From positions 1-8,475 of the forward strand of contig CALZZH010000097.1 of assembly GCA_945830595.1 (NCBI GenBank): DNA of 8,475 nucleotides, in the 5' to 3' direction. This document shows, piece by piece, positions 1-5,893 of this stretch. Under the pieces are notes generated by a model. It was not told where the DNA came from. It did no database searches and saw only the letters and a list, made by a program, of their open reading frames with translations. A program made the translations under genes and the position numbers. The stretch comes from Avoscillospira sp945864925. Lineage in GTDB: Bacteria > Bacillota > Clostridia > Oscillospirales > Oscillospiraceae. Numbering within the stretch: the stretch's first letter is position 1; every line of letters starts with the position of its first letter.

Positions 1-45
1 GATTCCTCTACGTCTCGTGGGCTCGGAGATGTGTATAAGAGACAG
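1..45 (+). other. Illumina Nextera i7 adapter (non-genomic)
   Basis: Positions 27-45 are the 19-bp Tn5 mosaic end AGATGTGTATAAGAGACAG. Positions 12-26 are the Nextera read-2 arm GTCTCGTGGGCTCGG. Positions 4-11 (TCCTCTAC) sit where the 8-base i7 index lies and match, from memory, the adapter-strand form of index N712. Positions 1-3 (GAT) fit the end of the P7 sequence. The genomic part begins at 46, in frame within an ABC ATPase gene. This is untrimmed library sequence at a contig end, not a mobile element of the organism. Confidence 0.97.
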
Positions 46-192
46 GAGCATGGTGCTTTTGCCAGCGCCGTTGCCGCCGATGACAGTGACAAAATCGCCG
101 TCGTTGAGAGTCAGGCACAGGTCGTTCAGAGCCGTCTTTTCATTGACTGTGCCGGGATTGAAGGTCTTATAAATGTGTTCCAGCTTAAGCAT
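46..192 (-). CDS. ABC transporter ATP-binding protein, N-terminal fragment
   Basis: Cytoplasmic ATPase subunit that would power the importer encoded just upstream. Only the first 49 codons are present; the rest is lost where the adapter begins, so the truncation is technical. The start is the ATG at 190-192, giving a protein that opens MLKLEHIYKTF, typical of an ABC ATPase first strand with its aromatic A-loop residue (Y9). The Walker A motif GGNGAGKST covers residues 39-47, with K45 the phosphate-binding lysine. The Q-loop, signature motif and Walker B lie beyond the edge. The start overlaps the end of the permease gene by 8 bases (ATGCTTAA), indicating translational coupling. The gene order matches TrpX/TrpY/TrpZ-type importers, but the substrate cannot be read from this fragment. 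Confidence 0.93.
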
Positions 193-1114
193 GGCCGTTT
201 CCTCCCTTGACGCTGGGTTTGGTGAAATACTTGGCCTTCCAGTAGGGCAGCGCCAGGAAGATGGCCACCACCACGGCAGAGAGCATCTTCAGAAGATCCG
301 GGTCCAGGCCGGCCAGAATGACGGTCTGATAGACGATGTAATAGATAATGCCGCCCAAGGCCACCCGCAGCAGCTTCAGGGCAAAATTTCCCCGGAGCAG
401 CCGCCCAAAGACCGCCTGACCGATGATGACGGCGGCGAGGCCGATCACGATGGCACCGCGGGCCATGTTCACGTCGGCAAAGCCCTGATACTGGGCCAGC
501 AGAGCGCCGGACAGCGCCACAATGCCGTTGGAAATCACCAGGCCAAAGACCTTGTAAAAGTTGGTGTTGATGCCCTGGGCGCGGGCCATATTCAGGTTGT
601 TGCCCGTGGCCCGGACGCCGGAGCCCATCTCCGTACCGAAATACCAGTAGAGCACGGCGATCAGAACCACCACAAAAATGCCCACAACCAGAATGGTATT
701 CTTATAGAAGGGAACATTGCGGATGTAATTCAGGGACACCAGCACGTCGTAGTTCCGGGCGGACAGGGCCACATTGGCCTTTCCCATAATTTTCAGGTTG
801 ATGGAATACAGGGACAGCTGGGTCAGAATACCGGCGAGAATGGCCGGAATACCCATGAAGGTGTGAAAAATGCCCGTGACCAATCCAGCCAGCATGCCGG
901 CCAGCACTGCCACAATCAGGGACACAGCCACACCGTGGCCGGAGATCATCATCATGGCACACACGGCGCCGCCGGTACACATGGAGCCGTCCACGGTCAG
1001 GTCGGCGATATCCAGAACCTTGTAGGTGATGTACACGCCGATTGCCATAATGCCCCAGATCAAACCCTGGGCAATGGCGCCGGGCATGGCGTTGAGAAAG
1101 GTCGTCAGACTCAT
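185..1114 (-). CDS. ABC transporter permease, TrpY-like (BPD_transp_2 family)
   Basis: Inner-membrane permease of 309 residues, the usual size for this family. Hydrophobic segments lie at roughly 10-32, 45-80 (two helices with short loops), 137-160, 186-208, 216-237, 246-268 and 273-292. The N-terminal stretch with KVLDIADLTVDGS (about residues 32-44) is characteristic of permeases that pair with ABC_sub_bind (TrpX-type) lipoproteins rather than classical sugar or branched-chain amino acid systems. The cytoplasmic loop around ARAQGINTNFYK (about 178-189) is the likely ATPase coupling site. The start ATG at 1112-1114 has a GGAGG site 7 bases upstream. The gene lies 81 bases after the binding-protein gene, with a strong hairpin between them, and overlaps the ATPase gene by 8 bases. 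Substrate is unknown; tryptophan or other aromatic compounds and sugars have been proposed for relatives. Confidence 0.9.
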   Translation of the reverse strand: MSLTTFLNAMPGAIAQGLIWGIMAIGVYITYKVLDIADLTVDGSMCTGGAVCAMMMISGHGVAVSLIVAVLAGMLAGLVTGIFHTFMGIPAILAGILTQLSLYSINLKIMGKANVALSARNYDVLVSLNYIRNVPFYKNTILVVGIFVVVLIAVLYWYFGTEMGSGVRATGNNLNMARAQGINTNFYKVFGLVISNGIVALSGALLAQYQGFADVNMARGAIVIGLAAVIIGQAVFGRLLRGNFALKLLRVALGGIIYYIVYQTVILAGLDPDLLKMLSAVVVAIFLALPYWKAKYFTKPSVKGGNGHA

Positions 1115-1135
1115 TCCAAATCCTCCAATAAACGC

Positions 1136-1172
1136 CGGAAATCCGGGCAGGGGTTCCCTGTCCGGGTTTCCG
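1136..1172 (-). other. Intercistronic hairpin between binding-protein and permease genes
   Basis: Arms at 1136-1152 and 1156-1172 pair at 15 of 17 positions around a 3-base loop. On the transcribed minus strand there is no run of T after the stem (the sequence continues GCGTTTATTGGAGG into the permease ribosome-binding site), so it is not a classical terminator. In ABC operons such a structure usually protects the 3' end of the binding-protein message from exonucleases, or causes partial termination, so the binding protein is made in excess. That role is inferred from the position. Confidence 0.7.
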
Positions 1173-1195
1173 TAAATTTTAGTTTTTTCGCTGAA

Positions 1196-2269
1196 TTAGC
1201 CCTCTTCGATGGCTACATAACCGTCCGGCACCGTCAGGCCCAGATCCTCGCAGATTGCAGCGTTGTACTTCTTGGTGAACTGGGGGGCGTAGGCCACGGG
1301 CATGGTGGAGATATCGGCTTCGCCGGTCAGAATCTGAGCGGCCATGATACCAGTCTGATAGCCCAGGTCGTAGTAGCTGATGGACAGGGTTGCCACGCCG
1401 CAGCCGGCGCAGATGCCCTCTTCACCGGCGACGACCGGCACGCCGGCGGGACGGGCCACGCCGTCCAGAATGGCGGCGGAGGAGGCCACGGTGTTGTCGG
1501 TGGGCACGTAGATGACGTCAGCGAAATCGCAGGCGGCAGTGGCCACGGAGGCCAGGTCGTTGGAGTCAGAGAAGGAATACAGCTCGGCAGTCAGGCCCTT
1601 GGCTTCCAGTTCAGCCTTGACCACGTCCACCTGGTACTGGGAGTTGGCTTCGGCGGAGCAATAGATCAGAGCCACGTTCTGGGCCTCGGGGAACCACTCC
1701 ACCAGCATGTTGGCCTGCTCATCCAGAGGCGCCAGGTCAGAGGTGCCGGAGATGTTGCCGCCCACGGTGCCGTCAAAGCCTTCGATGCCCAGGGCCACAC
1801 CGTACTCGGTGATGGAGGTGCCCAGAATGGGAATATCCAGGGTAGCGGCGGCGGCAGCCTGCAGGGCGGGAGTCGCGTTGGCCAGGATCAGATCCACGTT
1901 CTTGGAGACGAAGCTGTTGACAATGGTGGAGCAGGTGTTGGAGTCGCCGGCGGCGTTCTGCTCGTCAAAGGTCACCTGATCACCCAGCTTTTCCGTCAGA
2001 GCATCCTTGAAGCCCTGGGTGGCGGCATCCAGCGCGGGATGCTGCACCAGCTGGCAGATACCGACCACATAGCTGTCTGCGACGGGCGCTTCCTCGGTCG
2101 TTTCCGGCTCAGCGGCGGGCTCTTCCGGAGCTTCAGCGGGTTCCTGAGGCGCTTCGGCCGTCTGCTGCGGCGCCTCGGCGGCAGGCTCCTGGGTTTTCTG
2201 GCTGCTGGCACAGGCCGCCAGGCCAAGCACCATCACCAGTGCAAGAAGCAATGCGATTGTCTTTTTCAT
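1196..2269 (-). CDS. ABC transporter substrate-binding lipoprotein, TrpX-like (ABC_sub_bind family)
   Basis: Extracytoplasmic, lipid-anchored receptor of the importer, 357 residues. The signal peptide (residues 1-19) begins MKKTIALLLALVMVLGL and ends in the lipobox LAAC, with C20 the lipidated cysteine. Residues 21-65 form a low-complexity linker of repeated Ala, Pro and Glu, probably a tether to the membrane. The binding domain follows from about 67: the opening VGICQLVQHPALDAATQGF is typical of TrpX-like proteins, and an N-G-T-S style ligand strand lies near ILGTSITEYG. Start ATG is at 2267-2269 with AGGGGAGA about 9 bases upstream. It is first in the operon, driven by the promoter at 2312-2340, and followed by the permease after an 81-base gap. 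The leader is short and cannot hold a T-box, so tryptophan specificity is not supported by regulation. Several in-line Cys residues in the mature domain are unusual for a surface protein, though common in anaerobes. Confidence 0.92.
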   Translation of the reverse strand: MKKTIALLLALVMVLGLAACASSQKTQEPAAEAPQQTAEAPQEPAEAPEEPAAEPETTEEAPVADSYVVGICQLVQHPALDAATQGFKDALTEKLGDQVTFDEQNAAGDSNTCSTIVNSFVSKNVDLILANATPALQAAAAATLDIPILGTSITEYGVALGIEGFDGTVGGNISGTSDLAPLDEQANMLVEWFPEAQNVALIYCSAEANSQYQVDVVKAELEAKGLTAELYSFSDSNDLASVATAACDFADVIYVPTDNTVASSAAILDGVARPAGVPVVAGEEGICAGCGVATLSISYYDLGYQTGIMAAQILTGEADISTMPVAYAPQFTKKYNAAICEDLGLTVPDGYVAIEEG

Positions 2270-2311
2270 AATGGTTATTCTCCCCTTTGGTTTCTTGGTT
2301 GGTGTTTTTCT

Positions 2312-2340
2312 ATTTTAACGCTATATATCGCTAAAGTCAA
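2312..2340 (-). promoter_or_regulatory. Promoter of the ABC transporter operon with overlapping palindrome
   Basis: On the minus strand a -35 TTGACT (2335-2340) and a -10 TAAAAT (2312-2317) are separated by exactly 17 bases (2318-2334), 43 bases before the binding-protein start. An imperfect 22-bp palindrome (2314-2335, arms matching at 9 of 11 positions) fills the spacer and touches both hexamers, and CGCTA occurs twice exactly 10 bases apart. This is the expected layout of a repressor operator; the regulator is unknown. Confidence 0.8.
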
Positions 2341-2436
2341 TGAAAAAAATACAATAAACCGTCGGATATCCCCGGCGATTTTTTGGCTATTTTGTATATG
2401 GCCTTCCTGAAATATGGGGTGGGGCAGCGGCAACGG

Positions 2437-2465
2437 TTGACGAAAAGGGAGAAATCTGCTACTCT
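2437..2465 (+). promoter_or_regulatory. Promoter of the yesL-like gene
   Basis: A -35 TTGACG (2437-2442) and a -10 TACTCT (2460-2465) are spaced by 17 bases. The -10 is a weak match but is preceded by TGC, an extended -10 element. Transcription would start near 2472, which bears on the start codon of the next gene: an ATG at 2472 would be leaderless, while the ATG at 2499 has a normal leader and Shine-Dalgarno. Confidence 0.6.
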
Positions 2466-2486
2466 AATTTAATGAATAACCCGAAT

Positions 2487-2491
2487 GGAGG
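2487..2491 (+). promoter_or_regulatory. Ribosome-binding site deciding the yesL-like start
   Basis: GGAGG lies 7 bases before the ATG at 2499. The earlier in-frame ATG at 2472 has no Shine-Dalgarno and coincides with the predicted transcription start, so 2499 is preferred. Confidence 0.7.
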
Positions 2492-2498
2492 CACGAAT

Positions 2499-3146
2499 AT
2501 GGGAGGTATATTCAACATGGATTCGCCCCTGATGCAGGGGCTGAGCAGGGTTGCGGATATGGTGGTTCTGAATCTGATGACGGTCCTGTGCAGCATTCCG
2601 GTGTTTACAGCGGGTGCGGCGGAGACGGCGCTGTATGATGCGACGACAAGAATGCTGCGGGATGAGGGCAATCTGTATTCCAGCTTCTGGCGGGCATTCC
2701 GTTCCAATTTCAAGCAGGCCACCGGATTGTGGCTGATTATTCTGGTGGCGGGCCTGCTGGTGAGCGGAAGCGTACTGTTCTATCTGACTTGGGAGATTTC
2801 TGGCGGCATTGTCCTGCTGGTGATAGCGGGCGCATTGCTGATGCTTTGGGCCGTTACGGCGGCGTGGGTGTTTCCGCTGCAGGCCCGGTTTGAAAACTCT
2901 GTGAAAAACACGCTAAAGAATGCGGTGCTGTGCGCGATGGCGTACCTGCCCCACTCCCTGGTCATGGCGGTGCTGAACCTGCTGCCCCTGGCCCTGTTCC
3001 TGGTGATGCCGGACTTGTTCCTGCGGATTGGGTTTATCTGGCTGGGCATCTGGTTTGCCCTGGCTGCCTATTTCAACTGCCGCCTTCTGAAGAAGCCCAT
3101 GGACAAGCTCATTGCCCAGGCGGAGGCGCGGCAGGCGCAGGAATGA
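2499..3146 (+). CDS. YesL/DUF624 family membrane protein
   Basis: Integral membrane protein of 215 residues, close to the usual YesL length. The opening GGIFNMDSPLMQGLSRVADM, then LNL..VLCSIPVFTAGAA, followed by TALYDATTRMLRDEG and SSFWRAFRSNFKQAT (up to residue 75) is the hallmark order of the family: a first helix (about 19-38), a conserved cytoplasmic loop, then four more helices (about 76-97, 102-124, 142-170 and 176-194). The C-terminus is short and charged. The biochemical role of YesL proteins is not established; the Bacillus namesake lies in a rhamnogalacturonan-use operon and many relatives neighbour sugar transporters. Here the gene stands alone, divergent from the ABC operon with about 230 bases between the two starts, so a shared regulator is possible but not shown. 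An extended start at 2472 would add 9 residues. Confidence 0.88.
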   Translation: MGGIFNMDSPLMQGLSRVADMVVLNLMTVLCSIPVFTAGAAETALYDATTRMLRDEGNLYSSFWRAFRSNFKQATGLWLIILVAGLLVSGSVLFYLTWEISGGIVLLVIAGALLMLWAVTAAWVFPLQARFENSVKNTLKNAVLCAMAYLPHSLVMAVLNLLPLALFLVMPDLFLRIGFIWLGIWFALAAYFNCRLLKKPMDKLIAQAEARQAQE

Positions 3147-3150
3147 ATCC

Positions 3151-3212
3151 GGAAGCTGCGTCAAACAGTGCATATTTTGCTTAATGACTATCGGCATAAA
3201 TAAGCAGCTTCC
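3151..3212. repeat. 9-bp inverted repeat after the yesL-like gene
   Basis: GGAAGCTGC at 3151-3159 is matched by GCAGCTTCC at 3204-3212 around a 44-base interior. It begins 5 bases after the yesL-like stop codon. The loop is long and the T-richness after it is interrupted, so it would be at best a poor terminator. Confidence 0.4.
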
Positions 3213-3239
3213 AAATTTCTGCAAGTGTTTTTCCTTCCT

Positions 3240-3372
3240 TGTCATTGCGAGGAGGCCACAGGCCGACGTGGCAATCCGCTTCCCCTTTGTACGGACCGAT
3301 TTTCGGAAACGCTCAGATATTTGAAGCGTTTGGGATACGGATTGCCGCGTCGCTTCGCTCCTCGCAATGACA
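3240..3372. repeat. 133-bp inverted-repeat element (MITE/REP-like)
   Basis: The left arm (3240-3278) begins TGTCATTGCGAGGAG and ends GACGTGGCAATCCG. The right arm (3338-3372) is its inverse, beginning CGGATTGCCGCGTCG and ending CTCCTCGCAATGACA. The arms differ only in a small internal segment: the left has GGCCACAGGCC, the right the inverse of an AGCGAAGC form. An inner hairpin (AAACGC at 3307-3312 against GCGTTT at 3325-3330) nests inside. The consensus CATTGCGAGGAGCGAAGCGACG-GGCAATCC is, to my knowledge, a widespread interspersed repeat of Clostridia and other bacteria. No transposase is encoded. The element sits in a 336-base gene-free gap (3147-3482) that otherwise holds only the flanking weak hairpins. 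Confidence 0.85.
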
Positions 3373-3444
3373 GTGCGGGGCGGTGCACCGTCATAAAAAT
3401 TCAAGTGCTTACGAAACCCGATCATCATATTTTGCTTTTGCATA

Positions 3445-3472
3445 CCCTGCAGTCTGTGGCCTGCGGGGTTTT
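3445..3472 (+). terminator. Weak hairpin with short T run
   Basis: CCCTGCAG (3445-3452) pairs with CTGCGGGG (3461-3468), 8 pairs including one G-T, with an 8-base loop, followed by TTTT. On the plus strand it could terminate read-through from the yesL-like gene some 300 bases upstream; on the minus strand it lies just after the LysR fragment but lacks a T run there. Confidence 0.35.
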
Positions 3473-3482
3473 GCATGATTGC

Positions 3483-3923
3483 TCAAAGATTTTCCAGAAT
3501 GTCTGCCAGAATTTCGAGGTACCGGGCCACAATGGCGGAACGTTTGCTGCCGGTCCGCTCAATACCGACGAGAATATAATGAAGATCGCCCAGGGGGATA
3601 TTGCGGAAATGAAAGCGCTGGTTGTAGGCTGGCGGCAGCTTGCTGCCGATACCGTACATGGTGCCCTCTGAAATCAGGGTGCTTTTCATAAGCCGGTCCT
3701 CCGACGTCACAACCCGGTCCGGATTGATCTCCAGAAATGCGTCGAGCCCTGGATAATTCATAAACACGCGGGCGCTGTAATCCACATAGGTATAGTTCCA
3801 GAAGTCGGAAAGCTGCAGCTCCGGCTCATTATAAAGCGGATGCTTTGGCCCGATACGCAAGACAACAGGCACCTCGGCAATGGTGAAGACCGAAAGCTGC
3901 TTCTGAGCGGCCTGGCTCCATTT
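3483..3923 (-). pseudogene. LysR-type regulator remnant, effector-binding half only
   Basis: The reading frame is open from 3992 to the stop at 3483, but only about the last 145 residues look like protein: the segment from KWSQAAQKQLSVFTIAEV through VVLRIGPKHPLYNEP matches the middle of a LysR effector domain, including the common HPL motif, and runs to a normal C-terminus near RYLEILADILENL. A full LysR regulator is about 300 residues with an N-terminal helix-turn-helix. Here the helix-turn-helix is absent in every frame, because the frame meets a TGA (3993-3995) inside the terminator of the lipoate operon. A GTG at 3870-3872 could start a 129-residue product, but no convincing Shine-Dalgarno precedes it. 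I read this as a 5'-deleted pseudogene left by a rearrangement. It could have lost its target operon too. Regulation of neighbours by this fragment is unlikely. Confidence 0.72.
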
Positions 3924-3978
3924 GCGGCAGGATCCTCTTTTCGGCAGGGAGTCCGGATTTGTCCGGCCATGAGATTCA

Positions 3979-4016
3979 AAAACAGGGGAGTTTCAAAATG
4001 AAAACTCCCCTGTTTT
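3979..4016 (-). terminator. Terminator of the lipoate operon (bidirectional form)
   Basis: A perfect 15-bp stem (3979-3993 with 4002-4016) with an 8-base loop. On the minus strand the stem's 3' arm ends in T's and runs into TTTTTGAATC, giving a rho-independent terminator 42 bases after the stop codon of the last lipoate gene. The A/T-rich outer stem also gives a T run on the plus strand. Confidence 0.92.
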
Positions 4017-4058
4017 GCATGACGCGCTAAATTTACGGTGGCAATATCTGTGAATCTG

Positions 4059-5039
4059 TCAGTCTGCAATCACGGCAGCCATTTCTTCCGCAGAGATGCG
4101 GTAGACTGCGCCGTCGATGCCGTGGGTGCGGAGGGCCTCCAGGACAGAAGCCCGGTCATAGCGGCAGCCTTCCAGGGCGGCGCAGATGGCGCTGGCATCC
4201 ACCGTGGCGAAGAAATCGCCGTAGACGGCGGCGCTGCGGATCACGCCCTTTTGCACGTCGATCTTAAACTGCATCTTGCCGCCGGGCAGACGGCCGGTGC
4301 GTTCAATGTTGAATTTGGGATCGGCGCCGTAGATCCGCTCCCAGTTGTTGAATTTTTCCAGAGCCAGTTGGCGGATCCGGGCGTCATCCTCCGCCGTCAG
4401 GGAATAGACGGCGTCACTGCCACCCATGATATACCGGATCATATGGGCCTTGAAGGCCTCTGGATCCATGGGGGAGGGAAGATGCTCGGCAATGTTGGTC
4501 ACCCGGTCCCGGACAGATTTGATGCTTTTGGAGGTGATTTTATAGTGGTCCACGGTGGTGGAGGCCACCATCTGAGCGATGTCCGTGTCAAACAGCAAAG
4601 AGCCGTGGTGTACCGTGGCGTCCCCCAGACGGTATTGGGCGTTGCCGGAGAATTTCTTGCCGCCGATGGTCAGATCGTTGCGGCCGTTGAAACCTGCATC
4701 CACCCCCAGAGCCCGCAGAGCGTCCACCACCGGGGCGATGTACTGGTGAAACTCGATCTGGGCAGAGCCCTGCTGCTGGATAAAGGTAAACTGCCAGCCG
4801 CCGGGATCGGTGTAGATGGTGCCGCCACCGCTCATGCGCCGGACGATGCGGATGCCGTGGGCATCGGCGTAGGGCTTGTTGATCTCCTCCAGGACATTCT
4901 GGTATTTTCCCACCATCAGCGTGGGCGTGGTGCGCCAGAACAGGAACACCGTGTCCGGCAGGCGCTTTTCCATGGTGAAATAGTATTCCAGGCCGAAATT
5001 ATAGTAGACATCCGTGGAGCCGGTTTCAATATAGATCAT
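4059..5039 (-). CDS. lplA: Lipoate--protein ligase A family protein (second paralog)
   Basis: Cytoplasmic enzyme of the biotin/lipoate ligase fold, 326 residues. The family activates lipoate or octanoate as the acyl-AMP and transfers it to a lysine on a lipoyl domain. Catalytic domain about residues 1-240: RRMSGGG (67-73), GRNDLTIGGKKFSG (119-132) with K129 the expected adenylate-contacting lysine, and HHGSLLF (144-150). An accessory C-terminal domain follows from about 245. The start ATG at 5037-5039 has GGAGG 5 bases upstream; a longer reading into lipA is an overlap artefact. It overlaps lipA by 14 bases and is the last gene before the terminator. Odd: where relatives have HDLGN after the RR.SGGG motif this protein has TDPGGW (77-82), and the usual WxWxxGxSP motif is WERIYGADP (233-241). 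It may therefore have changed donor or acceptor specificity, or act as a transferase rather than a ligase. Confidence 0.88.
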   Translation of the reverse strand: MIYIETGSTDVYYNFGLEYYFTMEKRLPDTVFLFWRTTPTLMVGKYQNVLEEINKPYADAHGIRIVRRMSGGGTIYTDPGGWQFTFIQQQGSAQIEFHQYIAPVVDALRALGVDAGFNGRNDLTIGGKKFSGNAQYRLGDATVHHGSLLFDTDIAQMVASTTVDHYKITSKSIKSVRDRVTNIAEHLPSPMDPEAFKAHMIRYIMGGSDAVYSLTAEDDARIRQLALEKFNNWERIYGADPKFNIERTGRLPGGKMQFKIDVQKGVIRSAAVYGDFFATVDASAICAALEGCRYDRASVLEALRTHGIDGAVYRISAEEMAAVIAD

Positions 5040-5886
5040 GGGTGTCCTCCAGTACCTCCCAGGCCTTGTAGGAGCTGCGGGCCAGGGGCGCCGAGGCCAC
5101 ATGGCGGAAGCCCTTGGACAGGGCCAGTTCCTTGTAACGGGCGAAATCCTCCGGTGTGGCATACCGGGCCAGGGGATAGTGCTTGGGCGAGGGCTGCAGA
5201 TACTGGCCGATGGTCAGAATGTCGCAGCCGGTGGCCAGAATGTCATCCATGAGCCGGTCAATCTGCTCGTCGGTCTCGCCCAGACCCACCATGAAGCCGG
5301 TTTTGGTCAGCAGGGTGGGATCCTTTTCCTTGCAGTAGCGCAGCACCGCCAGGGAGCGTTCGTATCCGGCCTTGGGCCGTACGGCGGCCTGCAGCTCTTT
5401 CACAGTCTCCACATTGTGGTTCAGCACCTCGGGATGGGCGGCAATGACCACGTCCAGCGCATCGGTGTTCATCTGCATATCGGAAATCAGGGTTTCCACC
5501 GTGGTGCCGGGGCAGACCTCCCGGATGGCCCGGACAGTTTTGGCGAACTGCTCCGCGCCGCCGTCGGGCAAATCGTCCCGGGTGGAGCAGGTCAGCACCA
5601 CATGGCGCAGGCCCAGCCTTTTGGCTGCCTGGGCCACATGCATGGGCTCCTCCGGATCCGGCGGCAGGGGATGGCCGGTGGTCACATTGCAGAACCGGCA
5701 GTTCCGGGTGCAGACGCTGCCGAGAATCATAAAAGTGGAGGTGTGCTTGCGGTAGCATTCCCCCAGGTTGGGACAGTTGGCTTCCTTGCAGACGGTGTTC
5801 AGCTTCAGGTCCCGCATAAGCGCCGCCACTTCGTTGACTGCGTCCTGGTTATAGCGGACCTTCAGCCATTCGGGTTTTTTCTCCAT
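5026..5886 (-). CDS. lipA: Lipoyl synthase
   Basis: Radical SAM enzyme of 286 residues that inserts two sulfur atoms at C6 and C8 of an octanoyl chain bound to a carrier-protein lysine, giving lipoyl. The auxiliary-cluster motif CX4CX5C is C33, C38, C44 (CKEANCPNLGEC). The radical SAM motif CX3CX2C is C59, C63, C66 (CTRNCRFC). The C-terminal RSSY (270-273) carries the serine ligand of the auxiliary cluster. DDLPDGGA, ETLI.D and HNVET motifs of LipA are all present, and the length is normal, so the enzyme looks intact. The start chosen is the ATG at 5884-5886 (MEKKPEWLKVRY), preceded by GTGAGG, which includes the stop codon of the lipoyl-domain gene; an upstream in-frame start at 5931 would run into that gene. 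It lies between the free lipoyl domain (7-base gap) and the second ligase (14-base overlap), pointing to one transcript and coupled translation. Confidence 0.96.
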   Translation of the reverse strand: MEKKPEWLKVRYNQDAVNEVAALMRDLKLNTVCKEANCPNLGECYRKHTSTFMILGSVCTRNCRFCNVTTGHPLPPDPEEPMHVAQAAKRLGLRHVVLTCSTRDDLPDGGAEQFAKTVRAIREVCPGTTVETLISDMQMNTDALDVVIAAHPEVLNHNVETVKELQAAVRPKAGYERSLAVLRYCKEKDPTLLTKTGFMVGLGETDEQIDRLMDDILATGCDILTIGQYLQPSPKHYPLARYATPEDFARYKELALSKGFRHVASAPLARSSYKAWEVLEDTHDLY

Positions 5887-5893
5887 GGCCGCC

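Noticed and set aside
27..45. Tn5 mosaic end as a natural transposon end
   Set aside because: It is joined to the Nextera read-2 arm and an 8-base index in the exact library layout, so it is a reagent sequence.
2270..2311. Riboswitch or T-box leader for the ABC operon
   Set aside because: The leader is only about 35 bases with no stable stem and no specifier-loop features.
173..2410. A 745-codon open frame on the plus strand
   Set aside because: It is antisense to the permease and binding-protein genes, is rich in Gly, His and Gln with no recognisable domain, and has no ribosome-binding site. It results from codon bias of GC-rich genes on the other strand.
3240..3372. CRISPR-like repeats
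   Set aside because: There are only two arms, in inverted rather than direct orientation, and no regular spacers.
3225..3671. A 148-codon plus-strand frame across the inverted repeat
   Set aside because: It spans the repeat element and runs antisense to the LysR fragment; no domain or ribosome-binding site supports it.
5040..5162. N-terminal extension of the second ligase into lipA
   Set aside because: The extension would be translated out of frame from lipA coding sequence. The conserved ligase N-terminus begins at 5039, behind a GGAGG site.
4038..5252. A 404-codon plus-strand frame, and similar ones at 5038-6000 and 6233-7150
   Set aside because: Each is the antisense shadow of a well-supported lipoate gene and shows Gly/His-rich low-complexity sequence without family motifs.
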